From contig NC_013061.1 of the NCBI RefSeq assembly GCF_000023825.1, forward strand, positions 3,782,001 through 3,846,000: a stretch of 64,000 nucleotides of DNA, given 5' to 3'. Positions 26,501 to 34,673 of the stretch are shown here, piece after piece (positions within the stretch are counted from its first letter, which is position 1; each line of letters begins with the position of its first letter). The notes below the pieces were generated by a model. It did not search any database and was not told the origin of the DNA. It worked only from the letters and a program-made list of their open reading frames with translations. A program made the position numbers and the translations under genes. The DNA comes from Pedobacter heparinus DSM 2366 (GTDB lineage Bacteria; Bacteroidota; Bacteroidia; Sphingobacteriales; Sphingobacteriaceae).

Positions 26501-29494
26501 CTGATCAGATTTATAAATGATGATATTTTTTAAGTAAGGCATCGCTTTTGAAATACTGGTATCCAGTTTCATTACCAAACGGCCAAAATCTTTATTATTT
26601 CCATAACTGTAGCCGTTATTAAATAGTGGTATGGTACTGCTGCGCAGGTCAAGGTAAGCATTCCAGAGGCTGTCTATCTCACCTTTTTTTAAGGGATATT
26701 CCTTATAATCAGTGGTTCCTGTAGTTGTATTCAGGGAGGTATTAAAACCATAAGGGCTGGTGTACGATTTTTGTTTGAGCAATCCGGGTAAAAAGGTATA
26801 AGTATAACCCGGTTCCTTTAAAAAATTCTGATTAAGTCCGCCCGATTTAAACTCGAGCAGATTTTCGGCAAATGGGCCCACGAGTAAAGTATTCCCCTGA
26901 TTTACCGGTGTCAGACCTTCCTGCCAGCGCTGCTGCATGCCTGCATTTGCAGAAACATCCGGAAGGTTCAGCAAATGTTCGGTATTACCTGCAGTAAGGA
27001 TCGCTTTTTCACCACCAAAATTATTCTCAATACGCAGCATGTAATCGGTCAGAAATGCAGCTTCCTGACTGGTCATGGTATAAGGGGCCGTGCTTACCTT
27101 TGCCTTGGTATTTTGCAAATCGGCAGCCACACTTAAAATTGTCTTTTTACCTTTCGGCAGTTCAAAATCGTCCAGACTAACCGTGTACCAGGCTGTACGC
27201 ATACGGATATTATGCCTGCCCGGAGTAACGCTGAATGCATAACGCTGCAATTGACTGGCCTGACTAAAATATACCGGACGATCGTCAATGTACAGCACAT
27301 GCACCGGCTCAATGTTCCCGTTTCTGATTACAAAGGGGGCCACAATAGCACTATCAGAGCCATCACCATTTTCCATTATGGCATACAGGTCTTTCGTCCG
27401 ACTAAACTTATAATATTCAATCGTGTCTAGGTTCAGCTCCCGCCCCCATTTTTCCCAATCAAGGGGCAGCTGGCCCGATAAACTCAGGTCTTCAGCCGCA
27501 AATTTCTGGTTTAACTTACGGGCAAAAAAACTTTTTCCAAAGTAGGGCAGGTTCACCCTGTAGCCATTCTTAAACTTTGAGGTATAGGCGTAGGCCGTAA
27601 CGTCTGTTGCCGCAACGGGTAGGTTGTTCTGGTCGGTAACTTTGACCTGCATGTTTACCGTTTGGCCTGGATACACCACTTCTGGGGCCAAAAGTTTAAC
27701 ATTTAAAATATGAGGTCTGTAAAAAGCGCTGGTTTCGGTACTTTGCTCTTCTTCATCCCAGATGTAATTCAATTTTACATGCGCTGCCTTTACCGAACTG
27801 TGTTTGATCAGGGTATCCAAACGGGTGGTATAACCTTTTAACAATACCTTATTACCTGAAAAAATGCTGTACCAGAAAGGCACCTTATGTTCATTGCTTA
27901 CAGATACAGCTAGAGAATCTTTGCTTTGCACAGCACTCACACTGATTGCGGGTTTCAAATGCTCCAGATAAATGGTCTGCCGGTATCCATCAGCCATTTT
28001 AACAGCATAGTCGCTGCCCCTGTAATTCATTTTTATAGTTGCCGGAAGCATTATTTTTATAGAATCGGTAGCCTCACCATAAGGATAATCCATAGAAATG
28101 ACCGCCTCTTGCCTGACCGATTTGCCCTTAACCAGATAATCCAGACGCAGGCTGTCCTTTTGAAATTCAAATTTAATGCTGCGGTCCTTAACCAAACATT
28201 TTAATGATTTACTGGCCGTACGCCGTTCATTGTTACTGTTTAAAAAGGTAAAATGGGCAGAAAAGCTAAGGTCCGCCTTTGGAAAAATACTGTCCGGCAA
28301 CATCAACCTGGTTTCACCAACAGGGTCAAGCACCACATTGGTTTTCCACAAAGTATCCTTTACAAAGACCTTTCGGTCATAAAAAACTGAAGCATTATTG
28401 GTCCTCACTACCACTTCTACCCGACCATCCGGAACAGCAAGCTCATTTTCATCCCTGGCTTTCATAAACAGGGTAACCGGACTTCCCGGACTATGTTCTT
28501 CTCTGTCGCTCCTCACCATAAAATTAACCGACTTCAGTTCATAATCTTCATAACGGAAATTGCCCTGGTAAACCATTTTCCATTCCTTTCCCTGCTGTTC
28601 TTTCAAAACGATACGGTAGTTTCTGTCCAGTTTAAGTTGCAAACTGTCAGTCAGTGCAAAACTGTACGTATATCCTCCATCGCGATAAGGCTTTAAAGTG
28701 GTCAGTAGTATTCCCTCTCCTTTAAAATCTTTATCAAGTATAACCCTTAAAGGTTTATTCTGAATGCTTTTGCCTGTGGCTGTAACCAGGTAGGTTTTAA
28801 ACTTAACCGAATCCAAAGGTTTATACATAGGTTTGTTAAACACCATATAACCTGTATATTTTGGTTTTTCTACCTTACCATACTGGTTACGGCTATATCG
28901 TTTAGGGTTAAAGAGTTTTTTAAAGAAAGAAGGATTATTGTACGAACGGTATGGTCTTTCTTTTTCTTCTTCATCGTAAGTAAAATAATTGCTTACGCCA
29001 TTATATTTAACAGTAATTACCGCAAGTTTTGCCACCGATCCGGTGCTATACAAACCCGCCTGCTCATTAAATTTAATGCTCCTGCCCCTTCCTACCCTAA
29101 CCGTAGCATCTTTAATTAGGTTGCCCTTCAAATCAGTAAGGCTAAACTGAAAATCTTTTCTGTTATTGATGAACTGGAGATTTACATTATTTTCCGGTCC
29201 AAGCCGGTAAAACAGTTCGTTTTTAACTGCCCTTACATAAAGGTAATTACCATAAGGAAGCTTCCGGGTGTAGGGTTTATTGTTCGCATTGTAAAAAGTA
29301 TCAACAAGCGTATGAAAAAAGCTATCGTTTATAATGCTTTTCGTTTTAGAAGCTATATTAAAAGCTTCCTGATCCGTCAGTTTGTAAATAAAAGTATAGG
29401 GGCCAGATTGGGAGCTGACAGTTAATCTTTTCTGTGCGAAGCTAAAGTTAAAGGCCAGCGCAACAATCAGAATTGAGCGTAAAAGATGCTTCAT
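23555..29494 (-). CDS. alpha-2-macroglobulin-family protein with inserted carboxypeptidase-regulatory and TonB-plug domains
   Basis: A giant exported protein, 1979 residues from the ATG at 29494; an upstream ATG at 29524 adds 10 residues before the signal peptide. It begins MKHLLRSILIVALAFNFSFAQ, a signal peptide. A long series of beta-sandwich (MG) domains follows, including a typical MG2 segment (TGYMVFNKPMYKPLDSVKFK). Residues about 1105-1165 form a CarboxypepD_reg-like domain (MSGRVIDAGDKRPVQGAVVK). Residues about 1165-1298 form a SusC-type TonB plug (EEVVVVGYGVQKK, MILIDGLPF, VLKDASATAIYGARAANG). The A2M core then resumes (WQPQLFTDAEGKASFTVKFP). The thioester motif CNEQ is at Cys1537, followed by the helical thioester domain and a receptor-binding-like C-terminus. 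A2Ms trap proteases by covalent capture. There is no beta-barrel, so this is not a TonB receptor. Confidence 0.87.
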   Translation of the reverse strand: MKHLLRSILIVALAFNFSFAQKRLTVSSQSGPYTFIYKLTDQEAFNIASKTKSIINDSFFHTLVDTFYNANNKPYTRKLPYGNYLYVRAVKNELFYRLGPENNVNLQFINNRKDFQFSLTDLKGNLIKDATVRVGRGRSIKFNEQAGLYSTGSVAKLAVITVKYNGVSNYFTYDEEEKERPYRSYNNPSFFKKLFNPKRYSRNQYGKVEKPKYTGYMVFNKPMYKPLDSVKFKTYLVTATGKSIQNKPLRVILDKDFKGEGILLTTLKPYRDGGYTYSFALTDSLQLKLDRNYRIVLKEQQGKEWKMVYQGNFRYEDYELKSVNFMVRSDREEHSPGSPVTLFMKARDENELAVPDGRVEVVVRTNNASVFYDRKVFVKDTLWKTNVVLDPVGETRLMLPDSIFPKADLSFSAHFTFLNSNNERRTASKSLKCLVKDRSIKFEFQKDSLRLDYLVKGKSVRQEAVISMDYPYGEATDSIKIMLPATIKMNYRGSDYAVKMADGYRQTIYLEHLKPAISVSAVQSKDSLAVSVSNEHKVPFWYSIFSGNKVLLKGYTTRLDTLIKHSSVKAAHVKLNYIWDEEEQSTETSAFYRPHILNVKLLAPEVVYPGQTVNMQVKVTDQNNLPVAATDVTAYAYTSKFKNGYRVNLPYFGKSFFARKLNQKFAAEDLSLSGQLPLDWEKWGRELNLDTIEYYKFSRTKDLYAIMENGDGSDSAIVAPFVIRNGNIEPVHVLYIDDRPVYFSQASQLQRYAFSVTPGRHNIRMRTAWYTVSLDDFELPKGKKTILSVAADLQNTKAKVSTAPYTMTSQEAAFLTDYMLRIENNFGGEKAILTAGNTEHLLNLPDVSANAGMQQRWQEGLTPVNQGNTLLVGPFAENLLEFKSGGLNQNFLKEPGYTYTFLPGLLKQKSYTSPYGFNTSLNTTTGTTDYKEYPLKKGEIDSLWNAYLDLRSSTIPLFNNGYSYGNNKDFGRLVMKLDTSISKAMPYLKNIIIYKSDQPDFLQIYPGNTGYFNALESGKYRIIYLFKDNRYFVAEGVVIHAGGINYFEWKDMKILKADDLSKKIDQHIKSVNIGRNSKRPENVQQKILEDINGQYFDESILTGKMSGRVIDAGDKRPVQGAVVKIKGANYMTRTDVEGRFVLKSPKKGKVLVSMIGYDTREVNVVNTDVGDIKLDAATSALEEVVVVGYGVQKKQNLTGAVSTLREVALSGALAGRLSGRVAGVAVPGAEQQVMIRGTSSLPADKKPMILIDGLPFDGDVNSLDPSTIEAMNVLKDASATAIYGARAANGVIIIKTKGGLTVANAAGELVQQQQTMRTNFSDYAIWQPQLFTDAEGKASFTVKFPDDITNWTTKLIAMNGRKQGGIAETAIKSFKVLSANFVSPLFALAGDSINVIGKLMNYSNTDENVTRKFSYNGAELLNSRLTFRNAKIDTVAIVAKGAGLKVQADHINVADSLTFEYIMKQENGYFDGEIRKIPLFQTGVTETKGFFNALTRDTSITYKFDATLGKVTLRAEASLFPTLLDEMEKLRRYEYLCNEQMASKLKALLLEKSVRKYLGEDFKEEKNIKYLIKKLQDNKSPEGTWGWWQNSGEELWISLHVAESLLEAQKQGYAVVLDKNKLYRYLLNKMAVGIHFDQVYGVKLLHLLNEKHDLKDWITTIEKERAALEAKHSKERKANSDIPPLGKQSLNEKLQLMQLKQLAGMAVDIKWLLGLKNETIFGNSYWGEEGNQFWDNSIQNTLLAYQILKANGGYRDELDRIQRYFLEQRRDGQWRNTYESSLILEAILPELMRSPGKKLEPASIVFNQTETITSFPFSRVVAPEALTLGKKGDAPVYFTAYQQFNNPQPKKASKDFGVKSWFEQQGAEVGKLKAGTLATLQVEVEVRADADYVMIEIPIPAGCSYEQKMQSFWGVETHREYFKHKTSVFCTKLKKGKYRFAVQLMPRYSGNYNLNPAKAEMMYFPVFYGREGMKRIIVK

Positions 29495-29598
29495 ATCATT
29501 GTATTTATAATATGGATGCAACAAAGCAGCAATTCCATAAAAATAAATACAATTTAACCTATCTGATAATTATTTCCAAATAATTTAAATGACAACAC

Positions 29599-30381
29599 TT
29601 AAATAAAGCGTTTAATGATTCTGAGCTTGTGGGTATACCTGCCCAGTTCGGCACTGTAAATCCCTTCACTATCCATGGCATCTATTTTAACTTTACCCGA
29701 GGCATGTATAATCTCATTTGCATTGAGCAGGATACCAACATGAATAATCCTGCCTTCCGTATTGTCAAAAAATGCAACGTCACCAGGCTGTACTTCCGGT
29801 AAAAAATCTACGGTTGAGCCTTGTTCGGCCTGCTGCCAGGCATCTCTTTTTAGTTTAATACCGTTTAATTTAAATACGGTCTGCACAAAACCGGAACAGT
29901 CTATCCCAAACAAGGTTCTTCCACCCCATTGATAAGGTACATTTTGAAAAAACAGGGCTGTAGCACTTATACGCTCAGTTGAAGCCTGGGCATCCGGACC
30001 CTGGGGCAAAAAGGAAACATTAAATTTATCTTTTCCCAGATAACAACAACCATTTTCATAAGCAGGCAATACACTACCTGGTGAAAGGTAGTATTTACCC
30101 CCGTCTGCAGCAGTGATTACATTTAAAGGTTGTGCCGGAACCAATGTATCGTAGTAATGACGCGCAGCGTATTGCTCCGCACTTAAACTACCCAGCTGTT
30201 TAAAATCTACCCAGCCTTCATAACCATCATAAGCATTCCTTATAAAAAGCCATTTGTCTGTTTGTTCAAGTATTTCCACCTGATCGCCAAATAACAATTG
30301 TGAGGCTATCTCCGCCTTGTCAGATGGTTCGGCCCTTAAAGCTGCCACTGCTACCCTGCAAATCCCGTATTGTTGTTCCAT
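29599..30381 (-). CDS. NlpC/P60 (C40) cysteine peptidase with SH3 domains
   Basis: A 260-residue cell-wall peptidase of the YgiM/YkfC type, probably cutting gamma-D-glutamyl-diamino acid bonds of muropeptides. Residues about 3-60 form a bacterial SH3 domain (ICRVAVAALRAEPSDKAEI, WLFIRNAYDGYEGWVD), with a second SH3-like region to about 135. The catalytic domain has Cys162 in GIDCSGFVQTVF and His214 in IIHVGILL, followed by IHASGKV. No signal peptide is visible, so it may act on imported muropeptides in the cytoplasm. It follows the A2M gene start by about 100 bases and is divergent from the universal stress gene. Confidence 0.9.
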   Translation of the reverse strand: MEQQYGICRVAVAALRAEPSDKAEIASQLLFGDQVEILEQTDKWLFIRNAYDGYEGWVDFKQLGSLSAEQYAARHYYDTLVPAQPLNVITAADGGKYYLSPGSVLPAYENGCCYLGKDKFNVSFLPQGPDAQASTERISATALFFQNVPYQWGGRTLFGIDCSGFVQTVFKLNGIKLKRDAWQQAEQGSTVDFLPEVQPGDVAFFDNTEGRIIHVGILLNANEIIHASGKVKIDAMDSEGIYSAELGRYTHKLRIIKRFI

Positions 30382-30424
30382 ATTTAAAAATCAATGCTAT
30401 AAAATTAAACTTTTATAGGGTTAA

Positions 30425-30457
30425 TTTGTTATTTTTATAGTAGATAATTTATTTTTC
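30425..30457 (+). promoter_or_regulatory. putative promoter of the universal stress protein gene
   Basis: TTTG (30425-30428) is followed after 21 bases by TATTTTTC (30450-30457), one mismatch from TAnnTTTG. The boxes lie between inverted GGGTTAA (30418-30424) and TTAACCC (30467-30473), which might be an operator. The start codon is 30 bases further on. Confidence 0.4.
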
Positions 30458-30487
30458 TGCTTTAGTTTAACCCTTAATTTAGCCATC

Positions 30488-30943
30488 ATGAACCTCAAAA
30501 AGATTTTAATTGCTGTTGATAACAGTACATGCTCAGAAAAAGCCGCCAAAACAGGTTATGAAGTAGCAAAAACCTTTGGAGCAGAGGTTGCACTGGTCAA
30601 CATTATAGAACCTATACCAGCTAATATTAATCCCGATCTGACACTTGCACCGGTTTTTTTAGAGGCTTACGACAACAGTGAAGAGAATAGCCACGTTTTG
30701 CTAAAAGAAATAGAAACGAAATTTGGACAGGGTATCCCAACCACTTATCTGAGTGTAATCGACAGTGCTGCACATGGCATCATTAAACAGTCGGACGAAT
30801 GGGGATCTGACCTTATTGTGATCGGTACCTATGGCCGTACTGGTATTTACCATTTCCTGATGGGTAGTGTGGCAGAACACGTAGCCAGGAAGTCAGCCTG
30901 CCCGGTATTAATTATACCAAATAAATATGAAGAAAAAGCCTGA
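30488..30943 (+). CDS. universal stress protein, UspA family
   Basis: A 151-residue single-domain Usp (Rossmann-like fold). It starts KKILIAVDNSTCSEKAAKTG and ends with the ATP-binding pattern GTYGRTGIYHFLMGSVAEHV followed by SACPVLIIP. The glycine spacing G-x2-G-x9-G-S suggests a nucleotide-binding member. Such proteins accumulate under starvation or oxidative stress; the partner is unknown. A strong bidirectional terminator lies just after the stop. Confidence 0.9.
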   Translation: MNLKKILIAVDNSTCSEKAAKTGYEVAKTFGAEVALVNIIEPIPANINPDLTLAPVFLEAYDNSEENSHVLLKEIETKFGQGIPTTYLSVIDSAAHGIIKQSDEWGSDLIVIGTYGRTGIYHFLMGSVAEHVARKSACPVLIIPNKYEEKA

Positions 30944-30963
30944 GCTTTTGCAGCAGAAACAAT

Positions 30964-31001
30964 ATAATAAGAAAGGCGCCTTAAGGCGCCTTTCTTATTA
31001 T
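30964..31001. terminator. strong bidirectional intrinsic terminator
   Basis: A perfect 17-bp inverted repeat (arms 30964-30980 and 30985-31001) around a TTAA loop. The core is AAGGCGCC/GGCGCCTT and the flanks are A/T runs that give a T tract on either strand. It separates the convergent universal stress gene and the ferredoxin gene. Confidence 0.9.
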
Positions 31002-31015
31002 TATCGTAAATCAGC

Positions 31016-31366
31016 TTATCCTTCCTGGTGTAACCAGGCTTTTTTAGCTAATAGTTCTTCTTCTGTTTCACGCACGTCTTCATCATCCACACAACAATCT
31101 ACCGGACATACCGCTGCGCATTGGGGCTCATCATGAAAACCCTTGCATTCTGTACATTTATCGGAAACGATATAATAAACTTCATCAGATACTGCTTCCT
31201 GAGCAGACTCTGCATCCATTTCCTTACCTCCAAAATCAATAATACCGTTTAAATTGGTACCATCAGAAAATCTCCAGGCTGTGCCTGCATCATAAATTGC
31301 ATTATTTGGGCATTCAGGCTCACATGCTCCGCAGTTAATGCATTCGTCTGTTATTTTAATAGCCAT
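31016..31366 (-). CDS. 2[4Fe-4S] ferredoxin, Alvin type
   Basis: A 116-residue electron carrier. The first cluster motif is CINCGACEPECP near residue 11. The second is spaced out (CTECKGFHDEPQCAAVCP), the insertion being typical of Allochromatium-type ferredoxins with low-potential clusters. A 40-residue insert between the motifs (about 33-70) and an acidic C-terminus are also present. It is divergent from an acyl-CoA reductase gene with a 76-base shared promoter region, so it may donate electrons in the same process; this is inference. Confidence 0.9.
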   Translation of the reverse strand: MAIKITDECINCGACEPECPNNAIYDAGTAWRFSDGTNLNGIIDFGGKEMDAESAQEAVSDEVYYIVSDKCTECKGFHDEPQCAAVCPVDCCVDDEDVRETEEELLAKKAWLHQEG

Positions 31367-31393
31367 GTCTTCGTCTATATCTATTGCTAAGTT

Positions 31394-31401
31394 TAACTTT
31401 G
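31394..31401 (+). promoter_or_regulatory. -7 box for the acyl-CoA reductase gene
   Basis: TAACTTTG matches TAnnTTTG exactly, 41 bases before the ATG at 31443. It lies only 6 bases from the opposing ferredoxin box at 31408-31415. No clear -33 box is seen. Confidence 0.45.
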
Positions 31402-31407
31402 CAACAG

Positions 31408-31415
31408 CAAATATA
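31408..31415 (-). promoter_or_regulatory. -7 box for the ferredoxin gene
   Basis: On the minus strand this reads TATATTTG, an exact TAnnTTTG match, 41 bases before the ferredoxin ATG at 31366. With the opposing box at 31394-31401 it forms a symmetric face-to-face pair. Confidence 0.45.
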
Positions 31416-31442
31416 ACACATAAAATTAAAAATTCCCGGAAT

Positions 31443-32462
31443 ATGCCAATCCTTAATAGCGAAAAACTAATTATTGCATTAAAAAAACTTAGCGACTTTA
31501 TGATTGATCCCGATCAGGAGTTCAAAAATCTCATCCAATCGGCCGCAAACAGCAATGCATGGTTTACCACAGCCGAAGTAGAAAGGGCATTGAAAGCTTT
31601 ACACAAAATGCTAAACCAGGAAGACCTTGAAGTATGGTTTAAGGACATTAAAGTAAATAACACACCTAAAAAAGTGGGATTAATATTGGCAGGAAATATC
31701 CCGCTGGTTGGTTTTCACGATGTGATTTCAGTACTGTCTACAGGAAACATTGCTTTAATTAAGCTTTCCTCTTCGGATGATAAGCTGTTACCTGCATTGT
31801 TGAAACATCTGGTTGCCATTGAACCCCTGCTTACTGAGCGTATTGTTTATGTAGAGCGACTGAAAGATTTTGATGCCGTAATTGCTACCGGCAGCAACAA
31901 TACTTCAAGGTATTTTGATTTTTATTTTGGTAAAGGCCCCAACATCATCAGAAAAAACAGGAACAGTATCGCCATAATTGATGGAAAAGAAAGCCGCGAA
32001 CAATTGGCGCAGCTGGGGCACGATATATTCGATTATTTTGGTTTAGGTTGCAGAAATGTATCAAAGCTCTATATCCCTGAAGGATATGACATTAAACACT
32101 TTTTCGAGCCTATCGAACCCTTCAAGGAAATCATCAATCATTTCAAATACAACAACAATTACGATTACAATAAATCTATTTACCTGGTCAACCTGAAAGC
32201 CCATTTCGACAATGGCTTTTTGTTGCTGACTGAAGGTGAAAGCCTCTCCTCGCCACTCGCCGTTTTATATTTTGAATATTATAACAACATCAGCGAACTG
32301 GAAGAAAAGTTAAGAAAAGAAACAGCACATATTCAGTGTATAGTAAGTAACCTGCCTTTAAAACTGGATACACCTGTATTGGGATTTGGACAAAGCCAAA
32401 ACCCTAAGTTATGGGATTATGCAGATAATGTGAATACCGTAGCTTTTTTAAACACAATTTAA
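31443..32462 (+). CDS. acyl-CoA reductase, LuxC-like (aldehyde dehydrogenase superfamily)
   Basis: A 339-residue protein from ATG 31443. An earlier in-frame ATG at 31338 would overlap the ferredoxin gene and both promoter boxes and is unlikely. It has LuxC-family features: LILAGNIPLVGFHDVISVLSTG (nucleotide-binding loop), KLSSSDDKLLPAL, IATGSNNTSRYF, and GLGCRNVSKLYIP, where Cys203 is the probable catalytic thiol. LuxC enzymes reduce acyl-CoA or acyl-ACP to fatty aldehyde with NADPH. There are no lux genes here, so the product (aldehyde, alcohol or wax precursor) is unknown. The conserved ferredoxin neighbour suggests linked redox function. Confidence 0.82.
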   Translation: MPILNSEKLIIALKKLSDFMIDPDQEFKNLIQSAANSNAWFTTAEVERALKALHKMLNQEDLEVWFKDIKVNNTPKKVGLILAGNIPLVGFHDVISVLSTGNIALIKLSSSDDKLLPALLKHLVAIEPLLTERIVYVERLKDFDAVIATGSNNTSRYFDFYFGKGPNIIRKNRNSIAIIDGKESREQLAQLGHDIFDYFGLGCRNVSKLYIPEGYDIKHFFEPIEPFKEIINHFKYNNNYDYNKSIYLVNLKAHFDNGFLLLTEGESLSSPLAVLYFEYYNNISELEEKLRKETAHIQCIVSNLPLKLDTPVLGFGQSQNPKLWDYADNVNTVAFLNTI

Positions 32463-32497
32463 TTAAATAGCCTTAACTTAAGTCTTTCATCAAAATA

Positions 32498-34420
32498 GTG
32501 AGCCATACAGCCAGACTTTTCTTTTGTTTATTACCTGTGTTAACATGGATCGTCAATAGCAGCATCGCACAGACCTGTGTGGGTTCTTTAGGTGATCCTG
32601 TTGTAAATAACGACTTTGGCCGGGGAGCTGCAAACTATGGCCCTGCTTTAATCAACAGTACCACTTATAATTTTGTAGGTACCGGTACCCCTAGTGATGG
32701 AAGTTACACCATTACAAAAACAACGGCAGGCATGCATGTAGGAAACTGGCACCAGATCCGCAACCATACACCTAATGATCCCGATGGTTATATGATGATT
32801 GTGAATGCAAATGATGTTCCGGGTGTATTTTATGAGGCTGAAGTACCGGTAGACCTTTGTCCGAACACGACATACGAATTTGCGGCATGGGTAATTAATC
32901 TGCTTACCTACAGTGGCAAAAAACCGAACCTTACATTTTCCATACTTAGCCTCAACAACCAGCCGCTGGCCACACCTTATAATACCGGCGACATCACAGA
33001 GGGCAGCGCTACAGACTGGAAACAATATGGATTTTTATTTAGTACTACAGGAAATGTGAACCGGGTAAAAATCAGGATTACCAATAACGGACCTGGCGGA
33101 AACGGGAACGATATTGCTTTAGATGACATCACCTTCAGGGCTTGCGGACCCAAATTAACCCCATCGGTCAATCTCGCAAGTTTAACCACGCAGCATCTAT
33201 GTGAAGGTGAAAGCAAAGATTACAGTTTTAAGGTTGAAGTAGAGGGCTCAACTACACTTCAGTACCAATGGCAGTTAAATACAGGGAACGGATGGAATGA
33301 CATCCCCAATGAAACGGGTACAGCCCTCAGTGTTAAGTTTGTCCAGGCCCTAAAGGGAACCTATCAATATCGCCTCGCCGCAGCCGAACCGGTCAACTTC
33401 AATACGGCCTCCTGCCGAACTTTGTCATTGCCCATCACAGTTCAGGTAAACCCACTACCTGTCCCTGTTTTACCCAACGTGGCCACTTTTTGTGTTGGCG
33501 ATCAGATTGCATTGAATTTAACTGCTGTTCCAGGGGCTACTTATTTATGGACAGGGCCAAACAGTTATCATTCTACTGAGCCATCGCCGGTTATCAATGA
33601 TGCCGCTCTACAAATGCAGGGCCTTTATAAGGTAACCATAACCTCTCCTGCCAATTGTACTGCAGAGGGTCAGACCTTAATACAAATCGTACCCCGCCCT
33701 GTTGCTGTTGTTTTGCCTGTTGCCCCTATATGCCAGGGTAATGCCGTACAACTGAATGCTTCCGGCGGAACCAGCTACAGCTGGTCGCCATCTACCGGCC
33801 TGTCCGATGCAAATGCAGCCAATCCGATGGCCACCCCTAAGCTCACTACAACTTATACCGTTACAGTTTCCAATGGGGCTTGTGAAGCCAGCGCAGCTGT
33901 TACCCTTATTGTAAATGAAAATGCAACTGCTTATGCCGGTGCCGACAAAAAAATCCTTGAGGGACAGCAGACTACTTTAGATGGAGTTGTGGGCGATAAT
34001 TCAAATTTTTTCTGGTCGCCCGCCGAAGGCCTGGATGATCCTTATAAGCTCATCCCGATAGCCGCTCCAACCAGGGATATTACCTACACGCTCAATGCCA
34101 TTTCCAAATTCGGCTGCAGCAGTGCTGCTGACCAGGTATTGGTAAAAGTATATAAAACGGTAATTGTACCCAATTCCTTTAGCCCCAACGGAGATGGTAT
34201 CAACGACCTCTGGAACATTACTGCAATTGAAACCTATGCCAATTCAAATGTAAAAATAATGAACCGGTACGGTCGTCTCCTTTTCGAGAGTTCCGGCTAT
34301 GAAAAACCCTGGAACGGGAAATACAAAAATGAAGACCTGCCATCAGGCGTTTATTATTATGTTATTCATTTAAATCCGGAACTTAAACCCCTTACCGGTT
34401 CATTAATGCTGATCAGATAA
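32498..34420 (+). CDS. secreted cell-surface protein with gliding-motility/T9SS type B C-terminal domain
   Basis: A 640-residue exported protein with a GTG start (32498) and signal peptide (FFCLLPVLTWIVNSSIAQ). The mature part begins with a jelly-roll-like domain (about 25-215: YEAEVPVDLCPNTTYEFAAW, IALDDITFRACGP), then several Ig/PKD-like repeats (about 220-545). It ends with a CHU_C domain (IVPNSFSPNGDGINDLWNI ... RYGRLLFES ... WNGKYKNEDLPSGVYYYVI), the signal for type IX secretion of type B. It is probably a surface adhesin or filament protein. It starts 35 bases after the acyl-CoA reductase gene without a visible terminator. Confidence 0.87.
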   Translation: MSHTARLFFCLLPVLTWIVNSSIAQTCVGSLGDPVVNNDFGRGAANYGPALINSTTYNFVGTGTPSDGSYTITKTTAGMHVGNWHQIRNHTPNDPDGYMMIVNANDVPGVFYEAEVPVDLCPNTTYEFAAWVINLLTYSGKKPNLTFSILSLNNQPLATPYNTGDITEGSATDWKQYGFLFSTTGNVNRVKIRITNNGPGGNGNDIALDDITFRACGPKLTPSVNLASLTTQHLCEGESKDYSFKVEVEGSTTLQYQWQLNTGNGWNDIPNETGTALSVKFVQALKGTYQYRLAAAEPVNFNTASCRTLSLPITVQVNPLPVPVLPNVATFCVGDQIALNLTAVPGATYLWTGPNSYHSTEPSPVINDAALQMQGLYKVTITSPANCTAEGQTLIQIVPRPVAVVLPVAPICQGNAVQLNASGGTSYSWSPSTGLSDANAANPMATPKLTTTYTVTVSNGACEASAAVTLIVNENATAYAGADKKILEGQQTTLDGVVGDNSNFFWSPAEGLDDPYKLIPIAAPTRDITYTLNAISKFGCSSAADQVLVKVYKTVIVPNSFSPNGDGINDLWNITAIETYANSNVKIMNRYGRLLFESSGYEKPWNGKYKNEDLPSGVYYYVIHLNPELKPLTGSLMLIR

Positions 34421-34455
34421 ATAGGCCAGATACCTTAAATCTCATTTTGAAATAC

Positions 34456-34463
34456 TATTTTTG
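34456..34463 (+). promoter_or_regulatory. -7 box just before the small gene upstream of ftsE
   Basis: TATTTTTG matches TAnnTTTG exactly and ends 4 bases before the ATG at 34468, so the transcript would start at or next to the start codon. No -33 TTTG is seen at 17-23 bases. Confidence 0.45.
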
Positions 34464-34467
34464 AACG

Positions 34468-34671
34468 ATGTATGTTATTAAAGTAAAAGGCATTGCCAAG
34501 ATTCCGGATTATGTACAATTGAGGGATGATAAATTTACCTTATTGGCATACTTTAGGGTAGACAGGCCAGACAAATCCTTGGAAAAACTGGGGCTGGGCG
34601 ACAAACTGCCTTATATTATGAATTTTGTAAATAATTTGCCTTTCGGACAAATTGCTAAATTAGATATCTGA
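34468..34671 (+). CDS. small conserved-looking protein of unknown function, upstream of ftsE
   Basis: A 67-residue soluble protein (MYVIKVKGIAKIPDYVQLRD...) with strand-helix-strand character and no cysteines or signal. I do not recognise a domain. It ends 2 bases before the FtsE-like gene, so the two are almost certainly co-translated. A -7 box sits 4 bases before its ATG. A role linked to the ABC ATPase is suggested only by this linkage. Confidence 0.7.
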   Translation: MYVIKVKGIAKIPDYVQLRDDKFTLLAYFRVDRPDKSLEKLGLGDKLPYIMNFVNNLPFGQIAKLDI

Positions 34672-34673
34672 AC

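Noticed and set aside
30418..30473. Inverted GGGTTAA/TTAACCC around the universal stress promoter as an operator
   Set aside because: Only 7 bases per arm, 42 bases apart; noted with the promoter but not listed as a separate site.
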